This document shows positions 29,987 to 42,450 of a stretch of 64,000 bases of DNA, piece by piece; position 1 is the stretch's first letter; every line of letters begins with the position of its first letter. The stretch covers positions 1,613,445-1,677,444 of the forward strand of contig JAQFVV010006216.1 in the NCBI GenBank assembly GCA_028023455.1. Direction: 5' to 3'. Both the position numbers and the translations under genes were made by a program. A model generated the notes under the pieces. The model saw nothing but the letters and a program-made list of their open reading frames with translations. It did not search any database and was not told the origin of the DNA. This DNA comes from Epiperipatus broadwayi (Eukaryota; Onychophora; Udeonychophora; Euonychophora; Peripatidae).

Positions 29987-31598
29987 TGTAACAATCCAAA
30001 CGAAAGTGGAGATCGAATCTAACCACAATCTGCACTACAAGGGCACCATCTAGGCATTTGAGCCTAGAAAAATTTATAAAGTAGGCAGATACGCGCTGTT
30101 AAGATTCCACTTTATTTAAATATTTAGATCATTAGCACATTGTCGCTAGCTCAGGGAGTAGCAGAGATAATAAATATAACTTTATATCTTAAATATAAAA
30201 AAATAAAAACCACTGCCAGTAAATAACAAACAAACATTTATTTACGCACATATAAATTTTGAATCATTTAAATTTTGAGGAATAAATTTAACATTTTATA
30301 TTTTTATATTAACTTTTAATTTTACATTTAAATAGATTGCAATGAGTTTAATATTTTATTTAGGGGGTCGAGTATGAATCAACTACATAGATCTGCATGT
30401 GAAAAGAAAATATTCTTTCCCTTATTTAACCTTAGGCCAAAAGTTCGCACAGATGAATTTTATACAATTTGTTTTATAATGTTGAATATAGATCAGCTGC
30501 ATAGATTCCTCGGTTAAAAACATTTCAAAATAAACACAACCAAACAAAATACAAAATCATCGATAACGTCAATTGCATAGGGAATACAAAAAACCCAATA
30601 GCATTCATCATAAGATGCCGCAGTGACATCAATGACATATATTCTAATCGAATGTGAAAACCACAACATAATCAACCGCTAATGAATCTATGCAATGTCT
30701 ATACCCAACCTTAAATTTCATGCATTTAAATAATTTATACAATAAGAAAAAAAATGGAAATGATTTTTAGCAAATGCAAAACATATAAAATTAAACATTA
30801 TTAATTGATCTGTAAACTTACAAAAGTCAGATAAAAGTCCATTCAAAATTTAGGTTAGCTTGTTTATTAAACTTGTCAACTCTTGACAAAAGTTCTTAAT
30901 TAATTTTATGATTTTAACAATTGTTCAGTTCATATAGCTTACGGAAGAAGAGTCCAGGTTCCTGTTTTAATTCCCACGATGTCTCCATTAGAAAATCGAT
31001 CTAATGTTCTGGAGGTGCCATTAGCTGGTTCATGGTATCACAGTCTTTTCATTTTTTTAAATAAGTGAGAGAGAACGACAAGTGCGTCTTACTGTTTTTC
31101 TCACCAAATCAAGTTGGAAAACTTTCAGGAAAACTGTATTTCTCTTTTTATAGTATCCACACAGATTCAACCAACAAAACATCACTAATCCATCCTTTTC
31201 ATTCGGGTCCAGGCTGAGGCTTGGTGCTTCCATTGGTCAAGCTAATTTCTCTTTATTCTCTTATCTAATTTTCATCTGACTTTTTAATTACACAAGAGCC
31301 CCAAGGCTAGCTTGCTTTTCAATTAATAAATAATCATTTACATTTACAGATTACAGGAATTAATTAATACCTGTTTTTATTTTTACTTACGTTATTTCTT
31401 TATTAAAATATTTTTATATTTAAATCTTGTATTTTTTTTATAAAAAAATACATTCAAATACTTTTTTTTATTTATAAAAAAAATATTTTTAAAGTTTTGC
31501 AAACATTTTAACTTTTAGTTTTTTAATAGATTTTATTTTTATTTGCGAACTTTAAGATTTTATTTTAAATTAATGTAACAGCATATTTATATACCGTT

Positions 31599-31601
<3 letters not shown>
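29987..31601. mobile_element. Candidate solo LTR in (TA)n
   Basis: The block starts TGTAAC and ends GTTACA, a TG...CA form with a six-bp terminal inverted repeat. Both sides are directly followed by 'atatat', consistent with a target duplication in a TA tract, although TA sequence makes that ambiguous. The first ~120 bp resembles the minus strand running down from 54187 ('ccatctagg' segment and neighbours). The end 'accgttaca' followed by TA matches the right end of the LTR element at 51254. No coding sequence is present. Confidence 0.45.

Positions 31602-31680
<79 letters not shown>
31602..31680. repeat. (TA)n microsatellite
   Basis: About 79 bp of TA dinucleotides lies immediately after the candidate solo LTR. 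Confidence 0.95.
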
Positions 31681-31682
<2 letters not shown>

Positions 31683-34600
31683 CTTGTTTTAATATGCAGG
31701 GAAGATATTTCTACTTTTACTATTCTATGATTTCATACATATATGATTATTAAACTTGTATTAATTGGAATTTTCTGTTTATGGATTATTTAAAAGTAAG
31801 TATAGGGGATTTTAAAAATAAACATTAAAAACAAAAACATTCGCACATCTTTATTATTCTATCAATTCGGCCAAAGTGAGTATAGTAATGTTTATAGAAG
31901 CTTTTTTTAAAAAAATTCTTACAATGATTGTTCTATAAAAACATCATTAAACCTAAAATTAAATGCTATGCACCTCCCATTTTTACTGAGAAATAATAAG
32001 TACAACTTCGAAAAAAAAATCTTATTACTAGCTAGTGAAATAGATTGCATTAAAATCACTAGGTGTTCAATCAATATTAATATAACCTGCTATAAATGGA
32101 CAGAAAAAAAAGCTTTAACCTCAGTTAAATCTCACTTAAGCATGGATAAATGTAATGCATTTTCTCAAGGAATTTAATAATAAAGAATAGCTATACATCT
32201 CAACATTACACACATTACTGCTAAAATTACTTAATTAACTATCTAATTGTAAAATTAATTGCAACTATATAATTAGTCCATATGCAATATTAAAAACAAA
32301 TGAAATAGAGAAAAAAATATGCACTTTGTTTAAATAAGTATGAAAAAAAAAAACTCTTACATTTATTTAAAAAGTGAGCTTTTAATTGAAATACAAAATC
32401 CCTTTTGAACTAAAGTTTTTTATATGGAATGTGGAAAAAGTGCATTGAAAATATAACAACAAATAATAAAAATGAACTTGAGACCAAGAGAGCATTAGTA
32501 GATATTATTATAAATATAAAACACATTAAATAGAGGACTGGATAAATATAAAGAAAAAAGAATAGTTTACTCAATCAACATAAAAAAGACAAATTTACAG
32601 AAAAAAAAAATCATTGTTTAACACTTTCATTTCAAATGCCTCATACTTTCAGCTATAAATATATCATTTCATAGAGTTATATAAAATCTATACAGTATCA
32701 ATTATCTTAAGCAGACAGCCAACTAATTCCAAACACTGTCAAAAACCTATGTAATTAATTAACTCAAATGTCTTAATCAAACCATTAATTTCAAACAATG
32801 CAGCAAACCTGTTTAGTTAAGTCAATGCTTTGATAAAATCAGTAAAAGAAATGCTTAAACATTCATTTACCAGGCAACAAAAAAAATGACAATAATGGTT
32901 TTTGATTCTTCACAATCACATTGAGTCTCTAGTAATAGAAAGCAACGTTCACAACAAAATCTTTGAAATAATATTACACAATAACTATGACAATCTTAAT
33001 CAACATCTACTTTTATAACAAATAATTCTCATGATCAGGTTCACAAATTCATGAGTTCACATATTTCTAAAACGTGCAAAAATTTTGAGCTATACAACAT
33101 TTTCATATTTAAGATTACAAAGAATTATTTTAACTTCATTAAACTGAATATTTTTAGATACATGTATCTTCAGTAGCTTAGCCTATATAAAATAATTACA
33201 TAATATATTTTCATTAGTTAACTAACTTTTGCATAGTGTATTTGATATTTTATCATGATGAAATGAATAACTGTATTAGACAAGGATAATAAGATTACAT
33301 AAATATTTATTCATAAATCAGTTTATCGTCTCAATTCAACTGAGTGAGAATTGTTTAATACCCATTTAAAAATAAAAACATTGCTAACTCATTTACAGTC
33401 AATTGATAGTTTTTAGTAAAGGTCTAATGCATTAAATGAAATCTTTTAATAGAAAATACAATCATTACATTTAATGAAATTTTACTAATCTCTGATAGTC
33501 ACTAAGCAACACTTCAGTTTGAACTAAATAGTCAAATAATAGTAATTTAAATTTATTGATTTAAAAACACACACACATTAATACGAAACAAATTACGTTT
33601 ATTCGATTTCTTTTGCAATTAATAATTGCAACGTTTATAGAAATGTGTTTAGTCACATGATCTTAGTAATAAAATATATCTTAATGACATAAACCGCTCA
33701 TTAAAATTTGGTATTATATTTTTAATGCTAGAATAAATTACTTTATCTAAGAGGCACTTGAAGTAATTAACAATCCTGTGATTAAGTAGGTAATGGTGTA
33801 ATAATATCAAATTAAGATAACTTGTTTTCATAGAACTTAATATATCATTGTCATTAACAATAGCACCCACTCGCAAACAAGCATGGACTTGTCAATTCCA
33901 AAACACACACTCTAATGACGTTGTGAAGAATATATTATATATCCCAATCTGTGAAACATAAACATGTTCACATGTAAAACACCCTAGTTCATAAAACTGT
34001 ATTTATTTAATATTTTGTAATATTTTCTTTTATTGCTTCTGCAGCAATTTTTTTTTTTCTGGATGACTATAATTCCAATCTTCATGGTTTTATATCCTTA
34101 TTCATATATGTTTAATAAAAATCAGTATTGTAGTTCTTTAGAATATTTTTGAAACAATATTTATTACTTAAATAAAATCTGTCTCTTAGATAAAAACTAC
34201 ACTCAAATCACATGATATATTTTTTACAAACTCATATATTGTCCTTCATTTTTCAAAGCTAATCCAATAACATCTTACTTTACAATAGTGAACTCTACAA
34301 TATCATGCCCATAGAATAAAGAATTATATTTATTATTTTCATTATTTTGCCATTATATTTTTAGAATTTTATAGAACATTCTCAAATAACTTTCTTCTAA
34401 TCCTTTTACATTATATCACTTGGCAATTCAAATCTCACATCTATATAATAAAAAAATTATGAAAAATAATAGCTCTATATACAGCTAATTTAGTTGCAGA
34501 AATTATTTCACTGTGATGAAAATCAGCAGTATATTGTAATCTGTGTTAAATTTCCACAGCAAGTTTTATTTAAAGAACAATATAGGGTATTTAAAGTAGT

Positions 34601-35592
34601 TCTCATTCTTGAAATTTTGCAACATTCATTACTGAACAAAAATATTTATATATAACATTCAAACTATTTACTATTTTAATTGGCAAAAGCTGCCCAATCG
34701 TCAACATATTACAAATGCAGAATCCAAGAAAAAAAATTTTTTGTTTTTAATTAATTTAAATTAAATATTCCATAGCCAACCTTGTATCACATTTTGATTA
34801 ATCATAATCTGGTAAATATTAGTACAAATATATAAAATAAACTAATAAATGTATAATTTGTTAATATATTTTAAATAACAAATCTTATTTGCACATATAT
34901 ATACTCCAATATTTATCTCATGCATACACCTCTTTCTTTTATGAAATAATATTTTTCATAATAACAATAATAATATTTTCCTTATGCAATAATTATTTTA
35001 CACGAATGTAAATAATACATTTACCGATTAAAATATATAATTATTTTATAAAATGGTAAACAATAATGTTTTTAGAATTATTCTTTACTAGTTAGCATCT
35101 TCTTAAAATTGACAATTAGCTTGAAAGATTTTTAATGTAAACAGTTTTTATATTAAAAAGCATTCAATCATGTAGACAGTTATTATATTTAAAATATTTC
35201 AACCAAATAGACATATTTAATTCAAGCAATTTCATTTTCATATTTTGATTCCATAAAATTTTAAGCTAAAGCATTATTTGAAAACTTTAATTTAAAGTTT
35301 CATTATAATTTCTATAACTTTTTATTCATTCCTAATGTATTCTCAGGTAAGTTTCCTTTGTTTATTTTACTTTTATATTATTGAGAATTAAAATACAATA
35401 CTGCAAATTGAAAATTTTATTTTGATCATGAGATTATGTTTATGTTAAAAAATAAATCCAATAATCAGTGAATTTTATCACTATAACTTCCTTATTTTCT
35501 TCCCTTAAAAATGTAAGAATAAAGTTTATTATTTAATTAAGTAGTTGTTATTCTATATGTATGCATTTCTTCTCAGTAAATTAATTTTAAAA
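31681..35592. other. AT-rich unassigned DNA
   Basis: No supported gene or element. Frames at 31968-32177 and 33649-33876 lack recognisable motifs. Confidence 0.55.
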
Positions 35593-37108
35593 AGTTATTT
35601 GGTACTAATTACTTAACCGGGCTTGGTTGCTTGAAGGCACTGTTGCCAATCAAAAACAAGACAATGGACATTACAGGGCTGCAAATTTTAAAATATGGTG
35701 ACTTTTCTTGATCCCTTTAATTTCTTTTACTCTGTCTTTAATATTTCATTTTTAGAGGATTTTTTTTTGGCTAGACAGCAATTTTTTTTTTTTTTTTAGC
35801 TTTAACTTTTATTTTTTATATCAATTTTTGTTATTTTTTTTTTAAAAATAAAAACAAACAAAAAATAACTTTTGTCTCTAATTTTTACAAAGTATTTCTC
35901 AATCCACACCCCTCCCCCCAAAAAAAATTAAAAATAAAATCAAAACTTTTGACTTTTTCAACTTTGGTTTTCTTTTTTTTAAATACAGCAACTTTTTTTT
36001 TCTTTATACAGTGACCTTTTTTTTTGGCTTTATTTGTATATCGCTGACATACTAAAACTTTTATTTTTAAAACCAATTTGTATTACCTTTTTTTAAAAAT
36101 AAAAACAAACTAAAAAAACTTTTGTCTCTATCCTTTGTCTCAGTGAAGACAATGTATTTCTCAACCCACTCCCCCCAAAAAATTAAAATAAAATCAAAAC
36201 TTTGGACATTTTCAACTTTCTTCATCTTTTTTTTTTTAAAAAAGATGGTGACTATACGGTGATTTTTTTTTTTTTTGGCTTTATTTATATTACATGATGT
36301 CTATTTTGCCATTTTTAAAAACAACTTTTCCTATTAATTGCATTTTTTGATCCTTTCAACACACCACTCCAAAAAAATTACAATAACATCAAAACTGAAG
36401 CTTTTACAACTTTCATTTTCATTTTTCATGTTTAAAATATTGTGACTTTTTTTTTTGGCTATATGGCAATTTGTATTATGTGATTTCTATTTTGTTCTTT
36501 TTAAAAAGAACTTTTACTATTAATGAGATTTTTTGATCTTTTTATTTTTTCCTACTATGTCTTTAATATTTTATTTTTAAGAATCAAATACCTTTGAATG
36601 CATGAGTCTGAATAACATTGGTAAGTGGCACAATTTGTGCACCATTTTATTTGTCTAGTATAATTTCTCATGAAAGTGTGAGTTTTTACATGAGCTCAGC
36701 CAAATCATGTTTGGTCCTACTCTTTATCAATGTTTTCACATTCCAAGTTGTTAGGGAAAGGTGGGAATGGTGTGACAATTCTTAGTGAGTCAGACTGTGT
36801 GATTTAAGTAGAAATGAAATTACTCTGCTATGGAGATATCAAAACTTGTGGCCACTTGAAATTCAAAGACCATCAGATGATACAGTAGCGACCAGTAAAT
36901 TGTGCAAATTCACATAAAGTGTCATGAAGCACAAAACAAGTCATAATGTTTCTGTGCAATGTGATCAAGCAGCCTGTAATGACTAAGATAAACATAACTT
37001 TTCTTAGTCATAAGTGTAGGCTATGTAAATGGCATTTGTAGCTGTTTTGGACTGGCAACAATGCCAAAAGGCAGCCAAGCCTGGCTAAGTAATTAGTACC
37101 AGTTATTT
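35593..37108. mobile_element. Non-autonomous DNA transposon, copy 1 (8-bp TSD)
   Basis: The element occupies 35601-37100. It is flanked by a perfect 8-bp duplication AGTTATTT (35593-35600 and 37101-37108). Its terminal inverted repeats are about 58 bp; the first 15 bases GGTACTAATTACTTA are identical at both ends and the rest match with some mismatches. The interior has tandemly related poly-T-rich units (about 35760-36550) and then about 500 bp of less biased sequence. No transposase frame is visible. An 8-bp duplication fits hAT, P or Merlin superfamilies; ends starting GG favour Merlin-like, which is an inference. A related element lies at 51364-52301. Confidence 0.85.
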
Positions 37109-37242
37109 TATCAATACAGATAATTTGTCTAGACACTGCCTTTCTAAAATGATAAAAAATAATTTTTTTATAGAAGATAAAATTTCTTTTTGAGACTACT
37201 ATTTATTAGCACTGCATTTTAATTATAACTAATACTACTAAC

Positions 37243-37383
37243 AAAATAGTGTGACTAGTCTTGCGTTGTTAGCCGAGAGGTATCGTAGCCGCCATGCAAG
37301 CAAGTAGTTGGTTGCAGACGGTTGTGGGTTCGCGTCTCGGCCGATGCTATGACATAGGAAAAAAAAAAAAAATAGTGTGACTA
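37243..37383 (+). mobile_element. tRNA-derived SINE with 15-bp TSD
   Basis: A perfect 15-bp duplication, AAAATAGTGTGACTA, lies at 37243-37257 and 37369-37383. The body begins with a long tRNA-like segment (37263-37347, about 85 nt). It has a box A 'agccgagaggt' and box B 'gggttcgcgtc'. The length and box A suggest a type II (long variable arm, Leu- or Ser-like) tRNA ancestor. A tail 'tatgacatagg' precedes the A run. Confidence 0.85.
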
Positions 37384-37499
37384 AACAAGTTTTCACAATA
37401 AATTACTATTTCAAAGTCATTTTATTTCTAGACAGACCTTTACATAGATACTTTAAAAAAAAAAAACAAGAACATGATCGTTCTTCTTTCCAGAATTTT

Positions 37500-37597
37500 T
37501 TTTTCTCATGAGTCATAGCATCAGCCAGGAAGCAAACCCACTAACCTGGAACAACTGCTTGTCAAGCAGCTGTCACTGACCTCTCGACCACCAATGC
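37500..37597 (-). mobile_element. tRNA-derived SINE, minus strand, diverged
   Basis: The minus strand of 37518-37597 reads GCATTGG... with box A 'ggtcgagaggt' and a degenerate box B 'gggtttgcttcc', ending GATGC. The tail 'tatgactcatgag' before the A run matches the tail of the SINE at 37243, so both belong to one family. No clear target duplication remains. Confidence 0.7.
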
Positions 37598-37862
37598 TTG
37601 TCCTAATATATATATAAATTTGCATTCTTCAGTTAATTAGATTTGCAACAAGTTCAATTACTTAGTTGAACTAATATCATTTAATGGAAAATTTTTAAAT
37701 ATTAAATTCTACAAGCCCATAATAAAGACCAGCTACAAATAATTAATACACATCTAAATTAGCAAAAAAAAAAAACCACCAAAACAAACACAATATTTTT
37801 TATATATATTTATTAAATTTTTTTGAATTTAAATTTTATTGTACCCCCCCCCCATATATATA

Positions 37863-37937
37863 TATTAAAAGCATAAAGCTAAATTAGTCAAAAAATAATC
37901 AAAACTATCCCAAAGTTGCAACTCAACCAGATTACCC

Positions 37938-37972
<35 letters not shown>
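37863..37972. repeat. TA-linked dispersed block plus (TA)n(TG)n
   Basis: 37863-37937 matches the block at 9301-9374. It is preceded by a C run and (TA)n and followed by (TA)n then (TG)n. It lies at the 3' side of the minus-strand PLE that follows. Confidence 0.65.
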
Positions 37973-37973
<1 letters not shown>

Positions 37974-38174
37974 TAATTCTAATATTTTCACTGATGAATG
38001 ATGATTTCATATTATTTTTATTTTCAGGATATTCCATGTAGTAAAATAGCTAAATATCTGATGTTTCAGTACAATAACAAGTACTTTCCTCAGAGCATAT
38101 CCTTGCTCAAATCATAGGAATGTGTGTGAGATTTAAAATCATTTTATCTTTTTATTTCTCCTCATATTTAAATT
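37973..38174 (-). other. PLE 3' untranslated region with hammerhead-like motif
   Basis: This lies downstream of the PLE endonuclease on the minus strand. CTGAGGA (38087-38093), a hairpin AGTAC...GTACT, and GAAAC (38063-38067) occur in the order and spacing of a hammerhead core (CUGANGA, stem II, GAAA). PLEs are known to carry hammerhead motifs. The stem III and cleavage site cannot be completed convincingly here, so it looks decayed. Confidence 0.45.
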
Positions 38175-38654
38175 CTATTGATTGAAAAGTTTTAAATTTA
38201 TTCTGTCTTCCAATAGCTTCTTCCAAATGTTGTTAATCTTTTTTAATTCACACCTTTCATTTATGCTCATGAGCCTTTTAAAACTCTCTATAGCTTCTCT
38301 TAGCAATCTCTGGTCATATTGTTCAATTTTTGCTAGAATATTTCTTTTATCAAAATTGATATCATGATTAGTTAATTTTATATGAGAATAAATAACTAAT
38401 GAATTGGATTTTTCTCTAACTGCCAGAATGTGTTCTTCCTTTTTAATATTTATTCTATGATTAGTCTGTCCAATATATGTATGTAAACAGACCCTACATG
38501 GAATTTCATATACACCATGATACTCCAAAGATATTTTATCTTTAGGAAGTGGAAATATTTCATTAATTTTTTTAAAAGTAGTATAAACTGTGTGAATATT
38601 ATTATTCTTTAGAATGTTATCAATTTTATCAGTTACTCCTTTTATATATGGCAA
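38175..38654 (-). pseudogene. Penelope-like element GIY-YIG endonuclease domain
   Basis: A 159-residue minus-strand frame carries the PLE-type GIY-YIG nuclease. GVYEIPC is at residues 47-53 and YIGQT at 60-64. Cys53 and Cys56 with His91 and His97 give the CCHH pattern typical of PLE endonucleases. Glu120 in 'LREAIES' is the likely catalytic acidic residue, and an Asn follows in the C-terminal part. It is the C-terminal domain of the element whose reverse transcriptase remnants lie immediately upstream on the minus strand, in shifted frames. The frame itself is intact through the nuclease but cannot be expressed as a full polyprotein. Confidence 0.8.
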
Positions 38655-39100
38655 AATTGTCTTAATTTCTGATGTATCAAAATCTTTTTTCTATGTATAA
38701 GCCCTATTAATAATCCTGTAATTAAAATCATTATCAAAAGGCATTGTTTTAGTAGCCAAAATGTCTGGAAAAATTGGCTATCATCGGAAAGTCTCTTCAT
38801 TCTATTTAACAACCACAAAAAATAGTTGTGCAAAATGGTGATGAGAAGAAAAATGGAGATGCCTCCCAGTGTGTTGGTTTTTGTATATACCATGGGATAA
38901 AGAAACATCTTCCCTTCTTTCAATTAAAACATCTAAAAAAGTAATTGGTTATTATTTTTTATTTCCATAGTAAATTTGATATTGTAGTGAAAAGAGTAAA
39001 AAATTAAAAAAGTCATCAAGAGCATGTTTGCCATGAGGCCAAATAACAAAGATATCATCAACATCCCTCAGCCATATAGATGTTTTTTTAATTGCTGAAC
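38655..39100 (-). pseudogene. Penelope-like reverse transcriptase remnant
   Basis: Minus-strand translation in shifting frames shows a PLE reverse-transcriptase palm and connector. About 39085-39030 encodes WLRDVDD followed by IFVIWPHG, where the usual Tyr before VDD is replaced by Asp. About 38960-38830 encodes FLDVLI, then HTGRHLHFSSHH. 'KRLSDD' follows near 38790. Stop codons and frame changes interrupt it, and the N-terminal part of the domain is missing beyond 39110, where purine-rich DNA begins. It is a 5'-truncated, inactive copy. Confidence 0.75.
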
Positions 39101-39109
39101 TTTTAGAAG

Positions 39110-39412
39110 AAGTAATAAAAAAAATATAAAAAAGATAGAAGAGTTATATAAAAAGAAGGAAAGGAAGAAGGAAAAATAAAAAGAAAAAAACCACTATTGA
39201 AGCAGTCAATCTTAGCCCAAGATTAAGCTTCATGGTTCCATCTACTAACCTATATTTAAATCCTACATCCTATCCTGCTCCTTTAGTGTGTGTATATATA
39301 TATTATGTATATATTTTTGAGATGCATGCCTAAAAATTATAAATTTTAACTTTTCAATAACATTATTATTATTGATTTTAATTTTTTTTTATTAAAGTAC
39401 ATAGGTGCAGCT

Positions 39413-39413
<1 letters not shown>
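39110..39413. other. Purine-rich and unassigned DNA
   Basis: 39110-39200 is rich in A and G. Nothing else is recognised before the (TA)n tract. Confidence 0.5.

Positions 39414-39507
<94 letters not shown>
39414..39507. repeat. (TA)n microsatellite
   Basis: About 94 bp of TA dinucleotides, upstream of the minus-strand PLE remnant. Confidence 0.95.
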
Positions 39508-39511
<4 letters not shown>

Positions 39512-41979
39512 AAGCAAACATACTAACAAAATCTTGATTTTATAAATATTTTATTATATGTTATTTATAAAACTTTTTCATTTTATTGTTTTTTTTTCTA
39601 TTAAACTGTATATTTTGTAAAATCCAAGATGAAAGACACAACCATTAATTGTCCAAAAATAATTAAAGGGTTGGAAATGTAATATTGTTTTAATCTTGGG
39701 AAGGTATTTTTAATTAAAATTTTACTGAAAATAAAATGAGGAATCAGATGAATAGATTTTACTTTTATTATAAACAAATCTATTTCCAATCTGAGAGGAG
39801 TATAAAATAGACTAATTTTGACCACCAAAGATTAGCTACTATTGAGAGAACTATGTTGTCAAGATAAACCCATGCTGGTTTGAATTTTAAAAAAGATAAT
39901 TGAGTAGTAAGCCCATCCCATGAAGATCTTCCTCCACTGCCATACCATCCTGCTGCCTAAAAATGAAGTAAAAGCCCAACTAGAGAATTATGGAGTGCTG
40001 AATAGAAGTTTGTTGTCACACTTGCATGGATCCTTACAATTGCCCTGATGAACTGATCTTTTCAAAATGGACTCTTAAGAAATTGTGCAAGGTAATTATC
40101 TTCATGCCACCTAGAAATAAATCTAGCCTAACTAATCTCATCAAAATTTATTTCTATACTGATTTAAATTTGTATTTTTCTAATATGTAAATTGCTCTCA
40201 CATAATTTTGATAAATTTAATTCTCTCATATGCTCTAATTTTCTTTAACTTTGGTGCAGTCATTTATTTGTATGTATTTATTACTTGATTCTATATGTCT
40301 ATTTTAGTTATAATTAAAATACCAATCTCAAGCAATCAGACTAGTTGAATTTCTAAAATCTTTTCTTTCTTCTTATTAATTAATACACTCGCCAGATTGC
40401 TTTTATGAGTCAACATTTTGTTTATGTTTTAATATAAAAATTTCTTATTTGTCCAACTCTGAATAAAGTAATTCTACCTGGGGTGAATCCAGAACATAGG
40501 CTAATTAGCAATCTGAAACTTTATTTATTTTATGTTATTATGAAAAAGTGACTTATTAGTTGTTTTCTATAATTGCTAGTTTTATTTTATTTTTAAAATA
40601 TCAAATGTTTAGATATTCTAGTTATTATAAAATCTACGAAGGTGGGATTAAATTATTTTTAAATAGCAGAAAAAGGAGGGGGTAAAATCTTATTATATTT
40701 TATTAAAAGAAATCTTTTCTATGTATATATTATAACGGCATAACATATTATTTATCTAAATTATGACATTCAAACAAGGGTCATTTATTTTAAAGCAGTA
40801 AATCCTATTGTATGTCATTAGTGACATTTATCCAGACTGTGTTACTGACATTCAGTTCCTCTTCATAAATTTATATACATGCTTCTAATCTGGGGGTTGC
40901 GACAGGATCGAACCCATAGGTTTTCTTTTTATGTCCTGTCCCATGGATAGTTGAGATTCCCGGTACTTATTCCCTATAAAAAGGCCTTGTGTCAGTTATT
41001 CCAGTAAAGTCTGGGCCATGCTATGTGTCATCACACTTCTCTAAGCACTGCCCTAAAATGGGGTCTTAGATTTCATTTTTTGTCCAGAAGCACTCTATTC
41101 GAAATATATGTAAATGCCGAGTATTACTAATTTTATTAATTAAACATATTATTTCAGTCTTATTATACAATCCCACCATTGTAATTTATTATTTTGTATT
41201 TAAGAGCATCTATCTGCTTTGGAGAAAATAAAGTGTTCTACTTACTAATGATAATCAAAAGAATTTTTAATAAATATTTTCTCATATAACTAAATGTAAT
41301 TTTCATATGTGATTTACTTATTTTCATGACTGTAATGGCATGAAAATAGTTAATATTATATCTGTAATGAATCCCGGAATGTTCCCCAAAATTATATTTT
41401 GGTCACCATGTATCAGAAACGTAAATCAAAATATTAATAGCAATCTTATGTAATCTTTTTAATAACTGATTGGCCTCTTAATATCGTACCCACCAAAGAT
41501 GTGGGTTAATGTATATATAATATTTAGTTAATAAAAGAGCATATGAGAAACCTTAATGTGAATTTCACTATGTAATTATCTATCATTTGGTAGACCGCTT
41601 GCTCATTCAGGCACACATAAATGGATATAAAAAATTTGTCATATTATTAAACTATTTTATTGTCTAAACTTATCTGAGTCATTCAAATTCCTTTTTCTCC
41701 ATGTCCACACATATGACCATGTATATGCTTATGTTAGTTAAGATATAATGTAATTAGTAAATAAGTCTCATTGTCTTCTCCACTCTGCTAGTGGGCTAGA
41801 TTTTAGAATAAATTCTTGTGTGGCACATTATATGTTATTCATTAGGTGTTTGATCTGGGCCTTGGGGAATGGGTTTGAATCCAAGTTGGTCCCTGACCTA
41901 AATCTTTGGGCTTGACTGGGTTTGAAGTACATATTTTTGAGCTCTGGCTCATGTTATATGGATCAACATGTTTTGACCA
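39508..41979. other. Unassigned DNA with two box-B-like sites
   Basis: No gene is supported. On the minus strand at about 40895-40920 is a perfect box-B-like 'gggttcgatcc'; on the plus strand at about 41870 is 'gggtttgaatcc'. Neither has a convincing box A or target duplication. A small perfect hairpin (acccac / gtgggt) lies near 41490. Confidence 0.45.
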
Positions 41980-41984
41980 GTAAA

Positions 41985-42450
41985 ATATATAGGAATAAAA
42001 GTTAATGATAGTAGTATAGTAAAAGGAATTAATAATATTATTAGAAAAATTAATAAAGAATTTAAAAATGATATTAAATATAAAGTAGTGAATAAAAGGA
42101 AGAAAAATGTAATGAATGTTTTAGATAATAGGTATATAAGTGGAGAAAAGAAATATATAAAGGAGGTTTATGAGACAGAATTAGAAAATGTAAGGATAAA
42201 GGGATTACAAATATGTAGGTGGGATGAAAAATTCAATATATACTAGGTTAAAACAACATAAATATGATAGAAGATCACCAGCATATATCCATTTTATGGA
42301 GACAGGTCATAAACTAAAAAAAGGATATTATAATGATAAGTTATACAAGTAGTAGAAGAGATAGAAAAATAAGGGAGGCAATTTTAATAAAAAAATGAAA
42401 TGAAATATTAATAGAGAAGGGGAGTTAAAAACAATCTTAGTATAATATAT
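41985..42450 (+). pseudogene. Decayed Penelope-like element 3' end
   Basis: Plus-strand frames give a degraded PLE C-terminus. It shows VYETELEN (GIY-side), TRLKQHK, then HFMETGH about 20 residues on, then REAILIKK near 42375-42400, matching the order of the GIY-YIG domain in the other copies. Stops and frame changes break it, and the YIG core is not intact. It ends at a (TA)n tract into which the LTR element appears to have inserted. Confidence 0.55.

Noticed and set aside
40895-40925. Box-B-like sequence on the minus strand, possible tRNA or SINE
   Set aside because: No box A, acceptor pairing, tail or target duplication was found.
41865-41885. Box-B-like 'gggtttgaatcc'
   Set aside because: No matching box A or SINE tail; left as chance.
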